From Mycolicibacterium agri (lineage in GTDB: Bacteria > Actinomycetota > Actinomycetes > Mycobacteriales > Mycobacteriaceae): a DNA stretch of 64,000 nt. The position numbers and the translations under genes were made by a program. Position 1 is the stretch's first letter, and each line of letters starts with the position of its first letter. The notes below the pieces were generated by a model. The model was not told the origin of the DNA. It worked only from the letters and a program-made list of their open reading frames with translations, and searched no databases. Shown here one piece after another: positions 7,289 to 15,541 of this stretch. The stretch covers positions 1 to 64,000 of the forward strand of contig NZ_PDCP01000004.1 in assembly GCF_002553505.1 (NCBI RefSeq), written 5' to 3'.

Positions 7289-8754
7289 GCGCCAAGAGGA
7301 TGCGTTACGTCGACGTCACGACCCGCGACGGTCACCAGTCGCTGTGGGCGACTCGGATGACGAACGCGATGATCCTGCCGATCGCGGAGCAGATGGACCG
7401 TATCGGGTTCGACTGGATAAACCTCGAGGGCGGCGCCGTGTTCGATGTGTGCGTCCGCTTTCTGCACGAGGATCCGTGGGAGCGGATGCGCCTCGTTGCC
7501 GAGCGAGTGACGGCCACTCCGATCGACATCATGACGCGCGGCCAGAGTCTGTTCACCTTCCGGTTTTTCGCCGACGACGTCGTCGAACTGACGATCCGAC
7601 GAATTCGGGCGAACGGGATGCGCCGCATCACCGTCTACGACGCGTTGAACGACACCCGCAATCTGGAACTGTCGGTGCGGGTGGGCAAGGAGGAGGGCCT
7701 GCACGTCGCCGCGGCCCTCGTCTACACGCTGTCACCGGTGCACACGGATGAGTACTACCAGCGGATTGCCCGCGAACTCGTCGCACTCGGCGCCGACACC
7801 GTGATGATCAAGGACCCCTCGGGGTTACTGCTTCCCGACCGTGTGCGCACACTCGTGCCCGCACTCAAAGCGGTCATCGGCGATGTTCCGCTGGAGTTGC
7901 ACTCGCACTCGTTGTCGGGAATGGCCGAGCCGTGCTACCTCGAGGCGGCGCAACTGGGCGTCGACATCCTGCACACGGCGAGCGATCCGCTCGCCGGGGG
8001 TGCGTCCCTGCCGTCTACCGAATACTGCGCGCGGCACCTGGCCAAGGAGGGCATCGAGAGTCGACTGGACCGCGACGGACTGGCCACGATGACGGACTAC
8101 TTCACCGGCGTCGCCCACCGCTACGGATTCCCGCTCGCGGTACCGAACCGCTTCGACCCCGACCTGTATCGACACCAGGTGCCCGGCGGGATGATCTCCA
8201 ATCTGCGCGTCGACCTGAAGCGGATGAACCTGGAGGATCGCGCGGAGGAGATTCTCGCCGAGGCCGAACAGGTCCGCATCGATCTCGGCTATCCGATTCT
8301 CGTCAGTCCGTTCGCGCAATTCGTGATCGCGCAAGCGATGTTGAACGTGCTCGGCGACGAACGGTATGGCACCATCCCCGACGAGGTGGCCAAGTACGTG
8401 CGCGGCCACTACGGGCGCCTGGCCGGCGAGGTCGACCCCAATGTCGCCGACCGCGTGTTTGCGACTGGACCCTCGGAGCCGTTCGGAGGCCGGGCAGGCG
8501 AACTCATCCCGCCCGCGCTACCCGAACTCCGGCGCGAGCGTGGACCTTTCGACTCCGACGACGACCTGCTGCTCGCCGCGTTCTACTCCGACCAGGAGCT
8601 GACCGGCCTGCGGGAGGCACGCCGCCGCGGCGCGCCGGTATACCCCTCGGCCACAGACCCACTGGCACAGCTCATCGAGGGGCTGCGCAGCGGACCTGCG
8701 GGGCAGAGCATTTCTCTGGAGCGCCCCGGATTGCGATTGAGCGTGGTGCGGTGA
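7285..8754 (+). CDS. Pyruvate-carboxylase/oxaloacetate-decarboxylase-type carboxyltransferase subunit
   Basis: The 489-residue protein has an HMGL-like TIM barrel (1-290) followed by a PYC/OADA conserved region. Metal and active-site features are present: TTRDGHQS (Asp15, Gln18), Lys176 in MIKDPSGLL (the carbamylated Lys), and His206 and His208 in LHSHSLSG. Arg85 in MTRGQS matches the substrate-ketone-binding Arg of pyruvate carboxylase. In contrast, the GGTS/GMTS Thr of oxaloacetate decarboxylases and pyruvate carboxylases reads GGASLPS here (Ala240), and HxHD/HxHA is HSHS. The protein therefore has the ketone-enolate machinery but probably a non-pyruvate substrate. It lies between the BCCP and biotin carboxylase genes and overlaps the former by 4 bp. 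Confidence 0.85.
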   Translation: MSAKRMRYVDVTTRDGHQSLWATRMTNAMILPIAEQMDRIGFDWINLEGGAVFDVCVRFLHEDPWERMRLVAERVTATPIDIMTRGQSLFTFRFFADDVVELTIRRIRANGMRRITVYDALNDTRNLELSVRVGKEEGLHVAAALVYTLSPVHTDEYYQRIARELVALGADTVMIKDPSGLLLPDRVRTLVPALKAVIGDVPLELHSHSLSGMAEPCYLEAAQLGVDILHTASDPLAGGASLPSTEYCARHLAKEGIESRLDRDGLATMTDYFTGVAHRYGFPLAVPNRFDPDLYRHQVPGGMISNLRVDLKRMNLEDRAEEILAEAEQVRIDLGYPILVSPFAQFVIAQAMLNVLGDERYGTIPDEVAKYVRGHYGRLAGEVDPNVADRVFATGPSEPFGGRAGELIPPALPELRRERGPFDSDDDLLLAAFYSDQELTGLREARRRGAPVYPSATDPLAQLIEGLRSGPAGQSISLERPGLRLSVVR

Positions 8755-8757
8755 GCG

Positions 8758-10134
8758 ATGCCAAGGCTTAAGCGCGTTCTCATCGCAAACCGCGGTGAGA
8801 TCGCCGTACGCGTTCTGCGCGCCGCACGCGATCTCGGCATCGAAACGGTCGCCGTCTACTCCACCGCCGACCGTGACGCTCGCCATGTGGCATTGGCCGA
8901 TCGCGCCGTGCATATCGGCCCACCTTCCGCCAGCGCCAGCTACCTGCGGCGCGAGGCGCTCGTACACGTCGCGCAAGCCTCCGGTTGTGACTCCGTGCAT
9001 CCCGGATACGGATTCCTCGCAGAGGACGCCGATTTCGCGCGCATGGTCGCGGCGGCCGGCTTGACCTGGGTGGGGCCGGATCCGGAAACCATCACGCAGA
9101 TGGGCGATAAGGCCCGCGCACGTGCCTTGGCGGCAAGAGCCGGCGTACCCGTCGTCGCGGGCTCGGACGGCATCCTGCGCGACGACGACGAAGCCGTGCA
9201 GTTCGGCCGAGAGCACGGATACCCGTTGCTGCTCAAGGCAAGTGCCGGCGGCGGCGGTAAAGGGATGCGGGTGGTTCATGGCGAAGAAGAGCTGATGCCT
9301 GCGCTGGCGCTCGCCCGGCAGGAGGCAAGCGGTGCGTTCGGGGACGACGGCATGTACGTGGAGCGCTACCTGTCGTCGGTGCGACACGTCGAAGTCCAGG
9401 TGATGGCCGACCACCACGGCGGTGTGGTGTCGCTGGGGGAGCGGGACTGCTCGGTGCAGCGTCGCCATCAAAAGCTTGTCGAGGAGGCGCCTGCGCCGTG
9501 CCTCACCGACTCCGTGAGAAACAACCTTTCGGAAACCGCGGTGCGTCTGGCGGCTGCCGCGAACTATCGGGGTGCCGGGACCGTCGAGTACTTATTGGAC
9601 ACGGCGACTGGCGACTTCGCCTTCATTGAGATGAACACCCGCATACAGGTCGAGCACCCGGTGACCGAGGAGATCACCGGCGTCGACCTCGTTGCGTGGC
9701 AGCTGCGGGTAGCCGGCGGTGAGCGTCTCGACGGTATCGATTCGCCGGTCGCGCGCGGGCACGCCATGGAATTCCGGATCACCGCCGAAGATCCCACCGC
9801 CGACTTTCGCCCGTCGCCGGGGCGAATCGCCAGGTTCGACCCGCCATCCGGACCGGGAATCCGTTGCGACACACATTGTTACAGCGGCTGGACGGTATCG
9901 CCGTACTACGATTCGTTGATCGCCAAATTGGTGGTCCACGGCACCGACCGTGACGAGTCCATCCGACGCGCTCGCCGTGCCCTGGACGAGTTCGAGATCG
10001 ACGGCGTCGCAACGACGCTGCCGTTTCACCGGTGGCTGCTCGACCAACCCGAGTTCATCGACGGCACGCACACCACGTCATATCTGGCGGAACGGTTGGC
10101 GCGCACGCACATCCAACAGGAGGCAATGACATGA
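8758..10134 (+). CDS. Biotin carboxylase subunit (AccC-like)
   Basis: The protein has 458 residues, a normal length for a stand-alone biotin carboxylase. N-terminal domain: RVLIANRGEIAVRVLRAARD and SVHPGYGFLAEDADFA. ATP-grasp domain: glycine loop KASAGGGGKGM (about residue 161), ERDCSVQRRHQK and catalytic EMNTRIQVEHPVTE. C-terminal domain: GHAMEFRITAEDP and SPYYDSLIAKLVVHG. It would carboxylate biotin on the BCCP at 6791 using ATP and bicarbonate and hand CO2 to the carboxyltransferase. It starts 3 bp after the carboxyltransferase stop and overlaps the BKACE gene by 4 bp. No BCCP domain is fused, in agreement with the split three-gene enzyme. Confidence 0.92.
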   Translation: MPRLKRVLIANRGEIAVRVLRAARDLGIETVAVYSTADRDARHVALADRAVHIGPPSASASYLRREALVHVAQASGCDSVHPGYGFLAEDADFARMVAAAGLTWVGPDPETITQMGDKARARALAARAGVPVVAGSDGILRDDDEAVQFGREHGYPLLLKASAGGGGKGMRVVHGEEELMPALALARQEASGAFGDDGMYVERYLSSVRHVEVQVMADHHGGVVSLGERDCSVQRRHQKLVEEAPAPCLTDSVRNNLSETAVRLAAAANYRGAGTVEYLLDTATGDFAFIEMNTRIQVEHPVTEEITGVDLVAWQLRVAGGERLDGIDSPVARGHAMEFRITAEDPTADFRPSPGRIARFDPPSGPGIRCDTHCYSGWTVSPYYDSLIAKLVVHGTDRDESIRRARRALDEFEIDGVATTLPFHRWLLDQPEFIDGTHTTSYLAERLARTHIQQEAMT

Positions 10135-10979
10135 CGACTCCCGCGATCATCACCGTGGCGATCACAGGCGCCGTTCCGACGACCCGCGACAACCCCGCGG
10201 TCCCGGTGGTTCCCGAACGTCAGGTCGCCTCGGCGATCGAGGCGTACGAGGCGGGCGCGACGGTCTGCCACGTCCATGTTCGAGACGCCGACGAGCGCCC
10301 GGCCTCCGATCCCGCGCTGTACGGGGAGGTCGAACAAGGGATCCGCGAAGCCTGCCCCGACATGGTGGTGCAGTTCTCGACCGGTGCGCGCGGCAGGACG
10401 ATCGAGGAACGGTTCGCCTGCCTGGAACTGCGGCCGGAAATGGCATCGTTTTCGACCGGTTCGGTGAACTTCCCGACTGGCATCTACGAGAACCCCCCCG
10501 ATGTCGTGGAGGACGTCGCCAAGCGTCTGATCGATCTCGGCATCAAGCCGGAGATCGAGGTCTTCGACATGGCCATGCTGTACAAGGCCGCCGACCTTCT
10601 GCAGCGCGGTCTGCTCAACGCTGGGCCGCAGGTGCAGCTGGTCATGGGCATCAAGAACGCGCTGCCGCCGAGGGAGTCGTTGGTCGACTTCTTCGCCGCG
10701 GAGATCCGGGAGCTCATCCCCGACGCGACGTGGACGTGCATGGCCACCGGCCGCTACCAGCTGGACGCCAATCGCTGGGCGCTGGCCCGCGGCGGCCACG
10801 TCCGCACCGGGCTGGAGGACAACATCTTCTACAGCAAGGGGCGACTCGCCGCCTCCAACGCCGAACTGGTCGCCCGCGTCGCGGATCTCTGCGCCGAGTA
10901 CGACCGGCATCCGGCCTCGCCTGCCGAAACTCGCGAGCTGCTCGGACTGCCGATGCGCGCGGAGAGCATGGGGACCTGA
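10131..10979 (+). CDS. BKACE (DUF849) beta-keto acid cleavage enzyme
   Basis: The 282-residue TIM-barrel protein starts at an ATG with AGGAGG upstream, overlapping the biotin carboxylase stop. It contains the BKACE metal site: His47 and His49 in VCHVHVRD and Glu229 in the RTGLEDN signature. EIEVFD (about 141-146) and SFSTGSVNFP are also typical. BKACE enzymes condense a beta-keto acid with acetyl-CoA, releasing acetoacetate and the CoA ester of the rest of the molecule. Placed last in a biotin-dependent carboxylase operon, it would naturally consume the beta-keto acid made by carboxylating a ketone. The family covers many substrates and the specificity here is not predictable. Confidence 0.88.
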   Translation: MTTPAIITVAITGAVPTTRDNPAVPVVPERQVASAIEAYEAGATVCHVHVRDADERPASDPALYGEVEQGIREACPDMVVQFSTGARGRTIEERFACLELRPEMASFSTGSVNFPTGIYENPPDVVEDVAKRLIDLGIKPEIEVFDMAMLYKAADLLQRGLLNAGPQVQLVMGIKNALPPRESLVDFFAAEIRELIPDATWTCMATGRYQLDANRWALARGGHVRTGLEDNIFYSKGRLAASNAELVARVADLCAEYDRHPASPAETRELLGLPMRAESMGT

Positions 10980-11011
10980 GCGGCCGAGGCCCAAGTCACT
11001 ACGATGGGCGG

Positions 11012-11854
11012 GTGTCCGACTCCGCAAGCGTCAGCGCCGACCCCGACCTGCTGATCGACTTCGCGAACGTCACGCTGCGGCGCAACAATCGACTCCTGGT
11101 CGGGCCGGTCACCTGGTCGGTCGAGCTCGACGAGCGCTGGGTGGTCATCGGCCCGAACGGGGCAGGCAAGACCTCGTTGCTGCGCATCGCCGCCGCGATC
11201 GAGCATCCGACCTCAGGCACGGCCTTCGTGCTCGGCGAACGGCTGGGCCGCACCGACATGTCCGAACTGCGCTCGCGCGTCGGGCTGAGCAGCTCGGCGC
11301 TGTCGCAACGCGTGCCCGAAGGCGAGCTTGTCCGCGACCTCGTCGTGTCGGCCGGCTACGCGGTGCTGGGCCGGTGGCGCGAGCAGTACGACGAGATCGA
11401 CTACGTCCAGGCCATCGACATGCTGGAGAGCGTGGGGGCCGAACACCTGGCCGACCGCACGTACGAGACTCTGTCGGAGGGTGAGCGCAAGCGCGTGCTG
11501 ATCGCCCGCAGCCTGATGACCGACCCCGAACTGCTGCTGCTCGACGAGCCCGCCGCCGGGCTGGACCTCGGCGGCCGCGAGGAGTTGGTGGCGCGGCTCG
11601 AGGATCTGGCCGCCGACCCGGACTCGCCGGCGATCGTGCTGGTCACCCATCACGTCGAGGAGATACCGCGCGGCTTCAGCCACGCGTTGATCCTGTCCGA
11701 GGGCCGGGTCGTCGACGCAGGCCTGCTGGCGGACGTGCTCACCTCGGAGAACCTGTCGAAGGCGTTCGGCCAGTCCATCGCGCTCGACTACATCGACGGG
11801 CGCTACTTCGCCCGCCGCACCAGGAGCCGGGCCGCGCACAGGAGACGGGCATGA
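11012..11854 (+). CDS. ABC transporter ATP-binding protein (Rv3041c-like)
   Basis: The protein has 280 residues and starts with GTG. A single ABC ATPase domain shows Walker A GPNGAGKTS (about residue 48), signature LSEGERKR, Walker B LLLLDEPAAGLD and switch His in VTHHVEEIP. No membrane segment or permease gene is adjacent. It opens the block that is collinear with M. tuberculosis Rv3041c-Rv3037c and overlaps the NUDIX gene by 4 bp. The substrate or partner is unknown; stand-alone ATPases of this type can act with a distant permease or in non-transport roles. The C-terminal tail is Arg-rich ([13 protein letters not shown]). Confidence 0.82.
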   Translation: MSDSASVSADPDLLIDFANVTLRRNNRLLVGPVTWSVELDERWVVIGPNGAGKTSLLRIAAAIEHPTSGTAFVLGERLGRTDMSELRSRVGLSSSALSQRVPEGELVRDLVVSAGYAVLGRWREQYDEIDYVQAIDMLESVGAEHLADRTYETLSEGERKRVLIARSLMTDPELLLLDEPAAGLDLGGREELVARLEDLAADPDSPAIVLVTHHVEEIPRGFSHALILSEGRVVDAGLLADVLTSENLSKAFGQSIALDYIDGRYFARRTRSRAAHRRRA

Positions 11855-12651
11855 GCGAGGAGATCCTCGTGCCGCGGCCTGCGGCCACCGTGATGCTGAT
11901 CCGCGACAGCGGCGCCCGCCGGATCGAAGTGTTCCTGATGCGGCGGCACCGCAAGATGGACTTCGTCGGGGGCGTGATGGTGTTTCCCGGCGGCGGTGTC
12001 GACGACCGTGACCGCAACGCCGACATCGCCTGGCACGGCCCCGACAAGCACTGGTGGGCCGAACACCTCAATGTGGACCCTGAACTGGCCGAGGCCCTCG
12101 TCTGCGCCGCCGCCCGCGAGACCTTCGAAGAGTGCGGTGTGCTGTTCGCGGGCGCGGCCGATGACCCCGACCTGCTGGTCGACGACGCGGCGGTATACCG
12201 CGACGAGCGGGCCGCGCTGGTCAGCAAGGAGCTGTCGTTCGCCGAGTTCCTGCGCGCCGAGAAGCTGATGCTGCGCGCCGACCTGCTGCGGCCGTGGGCC
12301 AACTGGGTGACGCCGAAGGAGGAGCGCACCCGCCGCTACGACACCTACTTCTTCGTCGGGGCCCTTCCCGAGGGCCAGCGCGCCGACGGCGACAACACCG
12401 AGTCCGACCACGCCGACTGGATCACCCCCGAAGCTGCGCTGGAGGACTTCGCCGCCCATCGCAGCTTCCTGCTGCCGCCGACGTGGACGCAGCTCGACTC
12501 GCTGGCCGGGCACACCGTCGCCGAGGTGCTCGCCGTCGAACGCCGCATCGTGCCCGTCTCGCCGAACATGACCGTGACCAACGGGAACCTGGAATTCGAG
12601 TTCTTCGACGGCGAGCGCTACAACCAGGCGCTGGGAGGGCGCACCCCGTGA
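11851..12651 (+). CDS. NUDIX hydrolase (Rv3040c-like)
   Basis: The protein has 266 residues. A NUDIX-type fold begins at about residue 10 ([10 protein letters not shown]...[22 protein letters not shown]) and the NUDIX box is spread around [14 protein letters not shown] (REx2EECG). A long insertion separates the FPGGG strand from the box, as in the coenzyme-A-pyrophosphatase or RppH-distant group of large actinobacterial NUDIX proteins. The substrate is unknown: a nucleoside diphosphate-linked metabolite, possibly an acyl-CoA given the enoyl-CoA hydratase-like gene that overlaps its end. Its ATG overlaps the ABC ATPase stop. Confidence 0.85.
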   Translation: MSEEILVPRPAATVMLIRDSGARRIEVFLMRRHRKMDFVGGVMVFPGGGVDDRDRNADIAWHGPDKHWWAEHLNVDPELAEALVCAAARETFEECGVLFAGAADDPDLLVDDAAVYRDERAALVSKELSFAEFLRAEKLMLRADLLRPWANWVTPKEERTRRYDTYFFVGALPEGQRADGDNTESDHADWITPEAALEDFAAHRSFLLPPTWTQLDSLAGHTVAEVLAVERRIVPVSPNMTVTNGNLEFEFFDGERYNQALGGRTP

Positions 12652-13298
12652 GGGAGTTCGTCAGCGTGCACTGCTTCGACGAGCATCCCGGCATCGGCAC
12701 GCTGCTGTTGTCGCGGCCGCCGAGCAACGCGCTGACCCGCCAGATGTATCGCGAAATCATCAGCGCCGCAGAGGAAGTCGGTACGCGCGCAGACATCGCG
12801 GCGGTGATCGTGTTCGGCGGGCACGAGATCTTCTGCGCTGGTGAGGACGTGACGGTGCTGCAGACGCTGACCGAAGAGGAGGCCGCCGGAGCCGCCGAGG
12901 TCGGTCGGCGCGCCGTCGACGCGCTCGGCGCGATCCCGAAGCCGACCGTCGCCGCCATCACCGGCTACGCGCTGGGCAGCGGCCTGACGCTGGCGCTGGC
13001 CGCCGACTGGCGGGTGGCGGGCGACAACGTCAAGGTCGGCGCCACCGAGATCCTGTCGGGTTTCGCGCCGGGCGAGACGTCTCGGCTGGCGCGCGCGATC
13101 GGCGAGAGCAAGGCCAAAGACCTGGTGTTCACCGGTCGCTTCGTCGGCGCCAAGGAGGCGCTGGCGCTCGGGTTGGTCGACGAGATGGTGGCCCCCGACG
13201 CCGTGTACGACGCCGCCGTGGCCTGGGCGCAGCGCCTGGTCGACCATTCCCCGCAGGTGATCGCCGCCGCCAAGGCCTCGTTTGACGCCGGACGCTAG
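12648..13298 (+). CDS. echA17: Enoyl-CoA hydratase/isomerase family protein (EchA17-like), short
   Basis: The protein is 216 residues from the GTG at 12648, which overlaps the NUDIX stop. The crotonase fold is evident ([65 protein letters not shown]). In crotonase terms the Glu164-equivalent is present (ATEILSG) but the Glu144-equivalent in GxGxELA is Thr (LGSGLTLAL). The chain stops at [10 protein letters not shown], so the C-terminal helical trimerisation segment is short: about 35-40 residues fewer than the usual 250-260. Position and neighbours fit Rv3039c (echA17). It may be a hydratase with changed chemistry or a non-catalytic family member. Confidence 0.78.
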   Translation: MREFVSVHCFDEHPGIGTLLLSRPPSNALTRQMYREIISAAEEVGTRADIAAVIVFGGHEIFCAGEDVTVLQTLTEEEAAGAAEVGRRAVDALGAIPKPTVAAITGYALGSGLTLALAADWRVAGDNVKVGATEILSGFAPGETSRLARAIGESKAKDLVFTGRFVGAKEALALGLVDEMVAPDAVYDAAVAWAQRLVDHSPQVIAAAKASFDAGR

Positions 13299-13308
13299 GC
13301 TGCCCCGC

Positions 13309-14307
13309 ATGGATCTTCAGGAATCCCGCGCTCCGTCCGCTGTCGACGGCGATCCGGCGCCGAACCCGCACGCCACCGCGGAGCAGGTCGAGGCGGCCCG
13401 CCACGACTCCAAGCTGGCCCAGGTGCTCTATCACGACTGGGAAGCCGAGAACTACGACGAGAAGTGGTCGATCTCCTACGACAAGCGCTGCGTCGACTAC
13501 GCACGTGACCTGTTCGACGCCACCGTCCCGGACTCCGAGCAACGCAGGCTGCCCTACGACAACGCGCTGGAACTGGGCTGCGGCAGCGGCTTCTTCCTGC
13601 TGAACCTGATCCAGGCGGGCGTGGCACGCCGCGGGTCGGTCACCGACCTGTCGCCGGGCATGGTGAAGGTCGCCATCCGCAATGGCGAAAACCTCGGACT
13701 GAACATCGACGGCCGGGTGGCCGACGCGGAGCGCATTCCGTACGACGACGACACCTTCGATCTGGTCGTCGGCCATGCCGTGTTGCACCACATTCCTGAC
13801 GTGGAACAGTCGCTGCGCGAAGTGGTTCGGGTGCTCAAACCGGGCGGGCGGTTCATCTTCGCCGGTGAGCCGACGAACGCGGGGGAGAACTACGCCCGTC
13901 CGCTGTCGACGCTGACGTGGCGCGCCGTGACGAATGTGACGAAGCTGCCTGGGTTGTCGGGTTGGCGTCGCCCGCAGGCCGAACTCGATGAGTCCTCGCG
14001 CGCGGCCGCGCTGGAGGCGATCGTCGACCTGCACACGTTCTCGCCCGCCGATCTGGAGCGTATGTCGCGCAACGCGGGCGCCGTCGACGTCTCGACCGCC
14101 ACCACCGAGTTCACCGCCGCAATGGTGGGCTGGCCGATCCGGACGTTCGAAGCCGCCGTGCCCCTTGGTCGATTGGGCTGGGGCTGGGCGAAATTCGCGT
14201 TCAACAGCTGGATCACATTGAGTTGGGTGGACGCCAACCTGTGGAGCCGGGTGGTGCCGAAGGGCTGGTTTTACAACGTCATGGTGACCGGGGTCAAGCC
14301 GTCGTAG
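13309..14307 (+). CDS. SAM-dependent methyltransferase (Rv3038c-like)
   Basis: The protein has 332 residues. Its class I methyltransferase core has motif I ALELGCGSGFFLLNL (about residue 85), an acidic loop after strand 2, and the UbiE/Coq5-like segment YDDDTFDLVVGHAVLHHIPDVEQSLREVVRVLKPGGRFIF. The N-terminal 45 residues (AEQVEAARHDSKLAQVLYHDWEAENYDEKWS) are a conserved lead-in, and the C-terminal third is a family-specific extension. I chose the ATG at 13309, ten codons into the open frame, because it follows the echA17-like stop directly and leads into MDLQES. The methyl acceptor is unknown. Confidence 0.82.
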   Translation: MDLQESRAPSAVDGDPAPNPHATAEQVEAARHDSKLAQVLYHDWEAENYDEKWSISYDKRCVDYARDLFDATVPDSEQRRLPYDNALELGCGSGFFLLNLIQAGVARRGSVTDLSPGMVKVAIRNGENLGLNIDGRVADAERIPYDDDTFDLVVGHAVLHHIPDVEQSLREVVRVLKPGGRFIFAGEPTNAGENYARPLSTLTWRAVTNVTKLPGLSGWRRPQAELDESSRAAALEAIVDLHTFSPADLERMSRNAGAVDVSTATTEFTAAMVGWPIRTFEAAVPLGRLGWGWAKFAFNSWITLSWVDANLWSRVVPKGWFYNVMVTGVKPS

Positions 14308-15467
14308 ATTTCGACCTCGACGCCGTCGCCTATCTGTGCAGCGACGCGGGGGAGCAGGCGCTGCGCGATGTTGACGCCTACCCGCTGACGGATGCCACCC
14401 GCATCGCCGACGTCGCTTCGATCCGGCGCGAATTCGGCGATCGCGCACCGACTTTGGTGGAGACGGTGCTGTTGCGTCGCCGGGCCGCGGCGAAGTTCGC
14501 CGACGCATCGCACTGGTTGTTCACCGACGACGCGCTGCAGCAGGCCACCGCGCAACCGGTCGCGCAGCATCGGGCCCGCCGACTGGCCGGTGCCATCGTG
14601 CACGATGGCACCTGCTCGATCGGCGCAGAGCTTGCCGCGCTGCGTGATTCGGCCGGCTTCGTGGTGGGCAGCGACATCGATCCGGTGCGGCTTGCGATGG
14701 CCCGGCACAACGTCGGCGATGTTCCGTTGTGTCGTGCCGATGCGCTGGCTCCGATTACCCGCGACGCCGTCGTGCTCGCCGACCCGGCGCGCAGGGCGTC
14801 CGGGCGGCGCCGCTTCGATCCGCTCGACTTCATGCCGCCGCTTGATCAACTGCTGGCGGTCTACCGCGGCCGCGATCTCGTCATAAAATGCTCCCCCGGA
14901 ATCGATTTCGTTGCGCTGGCCGGGCTGGGGTTCGACGGTGAAATCGAGGTCACCTCGCTGGGTGGCTCGGTGCGGGAGGCGTGCCTATGGTCGGCCAGCC
15001 TGGCCGAGGAGGGTGTGCGGCGTCGCGCCACCCTGCTGGACCAAGAAGAGGAGATCACCGACGCCGAGCCCGACGACTGTCCGGTGGCTCCGGCCGGGCG
15101 CTGGATCGTCGACCCCGACGGCGCCGTGGTTCGGGCCGGGCTGGTCCGCCATTACGCGGCCCGGCACGGGCTTTGGCAACTCGACCCCGACATCGCCTAC
15201 CTGTCCGGTGACCGACTGCCCGACGGCGTCCGCGGCTTCCAGGTCCTCGACGAGATCGCGTTCAGCGAGAAACGGTTGCGCCAGGCGCTTTCGGCTCACG
15301 ACGCGGGTGCCGTGGAGATTCTGGTGCGCGGCCTCGACGTCGAGCCCGATCCGCTTCGGCGGCGGCTGAAGTTGCGTGGTTCCCAGCGGCTGTCGGTGGT
15401 GCTGGCCCGCATCGGCACCGGCACGGCAAGTCGGGCAACGGCATTCATCTGTCGACCCTCGCGATGA
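14241..15467 (+). CDS. Class I SAM-dependent methyltransferase with THUMP-like C-terminal domain (Rv3037c-like)
   Basis: The protein has about 400 residues. A central Rossmann-like region (IVHDGTCSIGAELAALRDS, GSDIDPVRLAMARHNV, VVLADPARRASGRRRFDPLDFMPPLD) matches RNA-methyltransferase folds. The C-terminal region (about 300-400) ends in a small beta-rich THUMP-like domain (LKLRGSQRLSVVLARIGTGTASRATAF). The start is uncertain: the best in-frame GTG, at 14241, overlaps the preceding gene by 67 bp, and the conserved part begins at FDLDAVAYLCS near 14311. It is not clear whether the enzyme is active; an RNA substrate is plausible given the fold. It closes the conserved five-gene run that starts with the ABC ATPase. 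Confidence 0.72.
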   Translation: MEPGGAEGLVLQRHGDRGQAVVDFDLDAVAYLCSDAGEQALRDVDAYPLTDATRIADVASIRREFGDRAPTLVETVLLRRRAAAKFADASHWLFTDDALQQATAQPVAQHRARRLAGAIVHDGTCSIGAELAALRDSAGFVVGSDIDPVRLAMARHNVGDVPLCRADALAPITRDAVVLADPARRASGRRRFDPLDFMPPLDQLLAVYRGRDLVIKCSPGIDFVALAGLGFDGEIEVTSLGGSVREACLWSASLAEEGVRRRATLLDQEEEITDAEPDDCPVAPAGRWIVDPDGAVVRAGLVRHYAARHGLWQLDPDIAYLSGDRLPDGVRGFQVLDEIAFSEKRLRQALSAHDAGAVEILVRGLDVEPDPLRRRLKLRGSQRLSVVLARIGTGTASRATAFICRPSR

Positions 15468-15541
15468 GGCCGCGGCGCGGCCTGATCTATATTCTGGCGT
15501 CGGCGGCTACTGTGCCGCTCCGGCCCAAGAGGATGTCATCG

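Noticed and set aside
8758..10134. Acetyl- or propionyl-CoA carboxylase alpha subunit
   Set aside because: No AccD-type (crotonase-like) carboxyltransferase is present; the partner is an HMGL-type barrel, which acts on ketone or keto-acid substrates rather than acyl-CoA.
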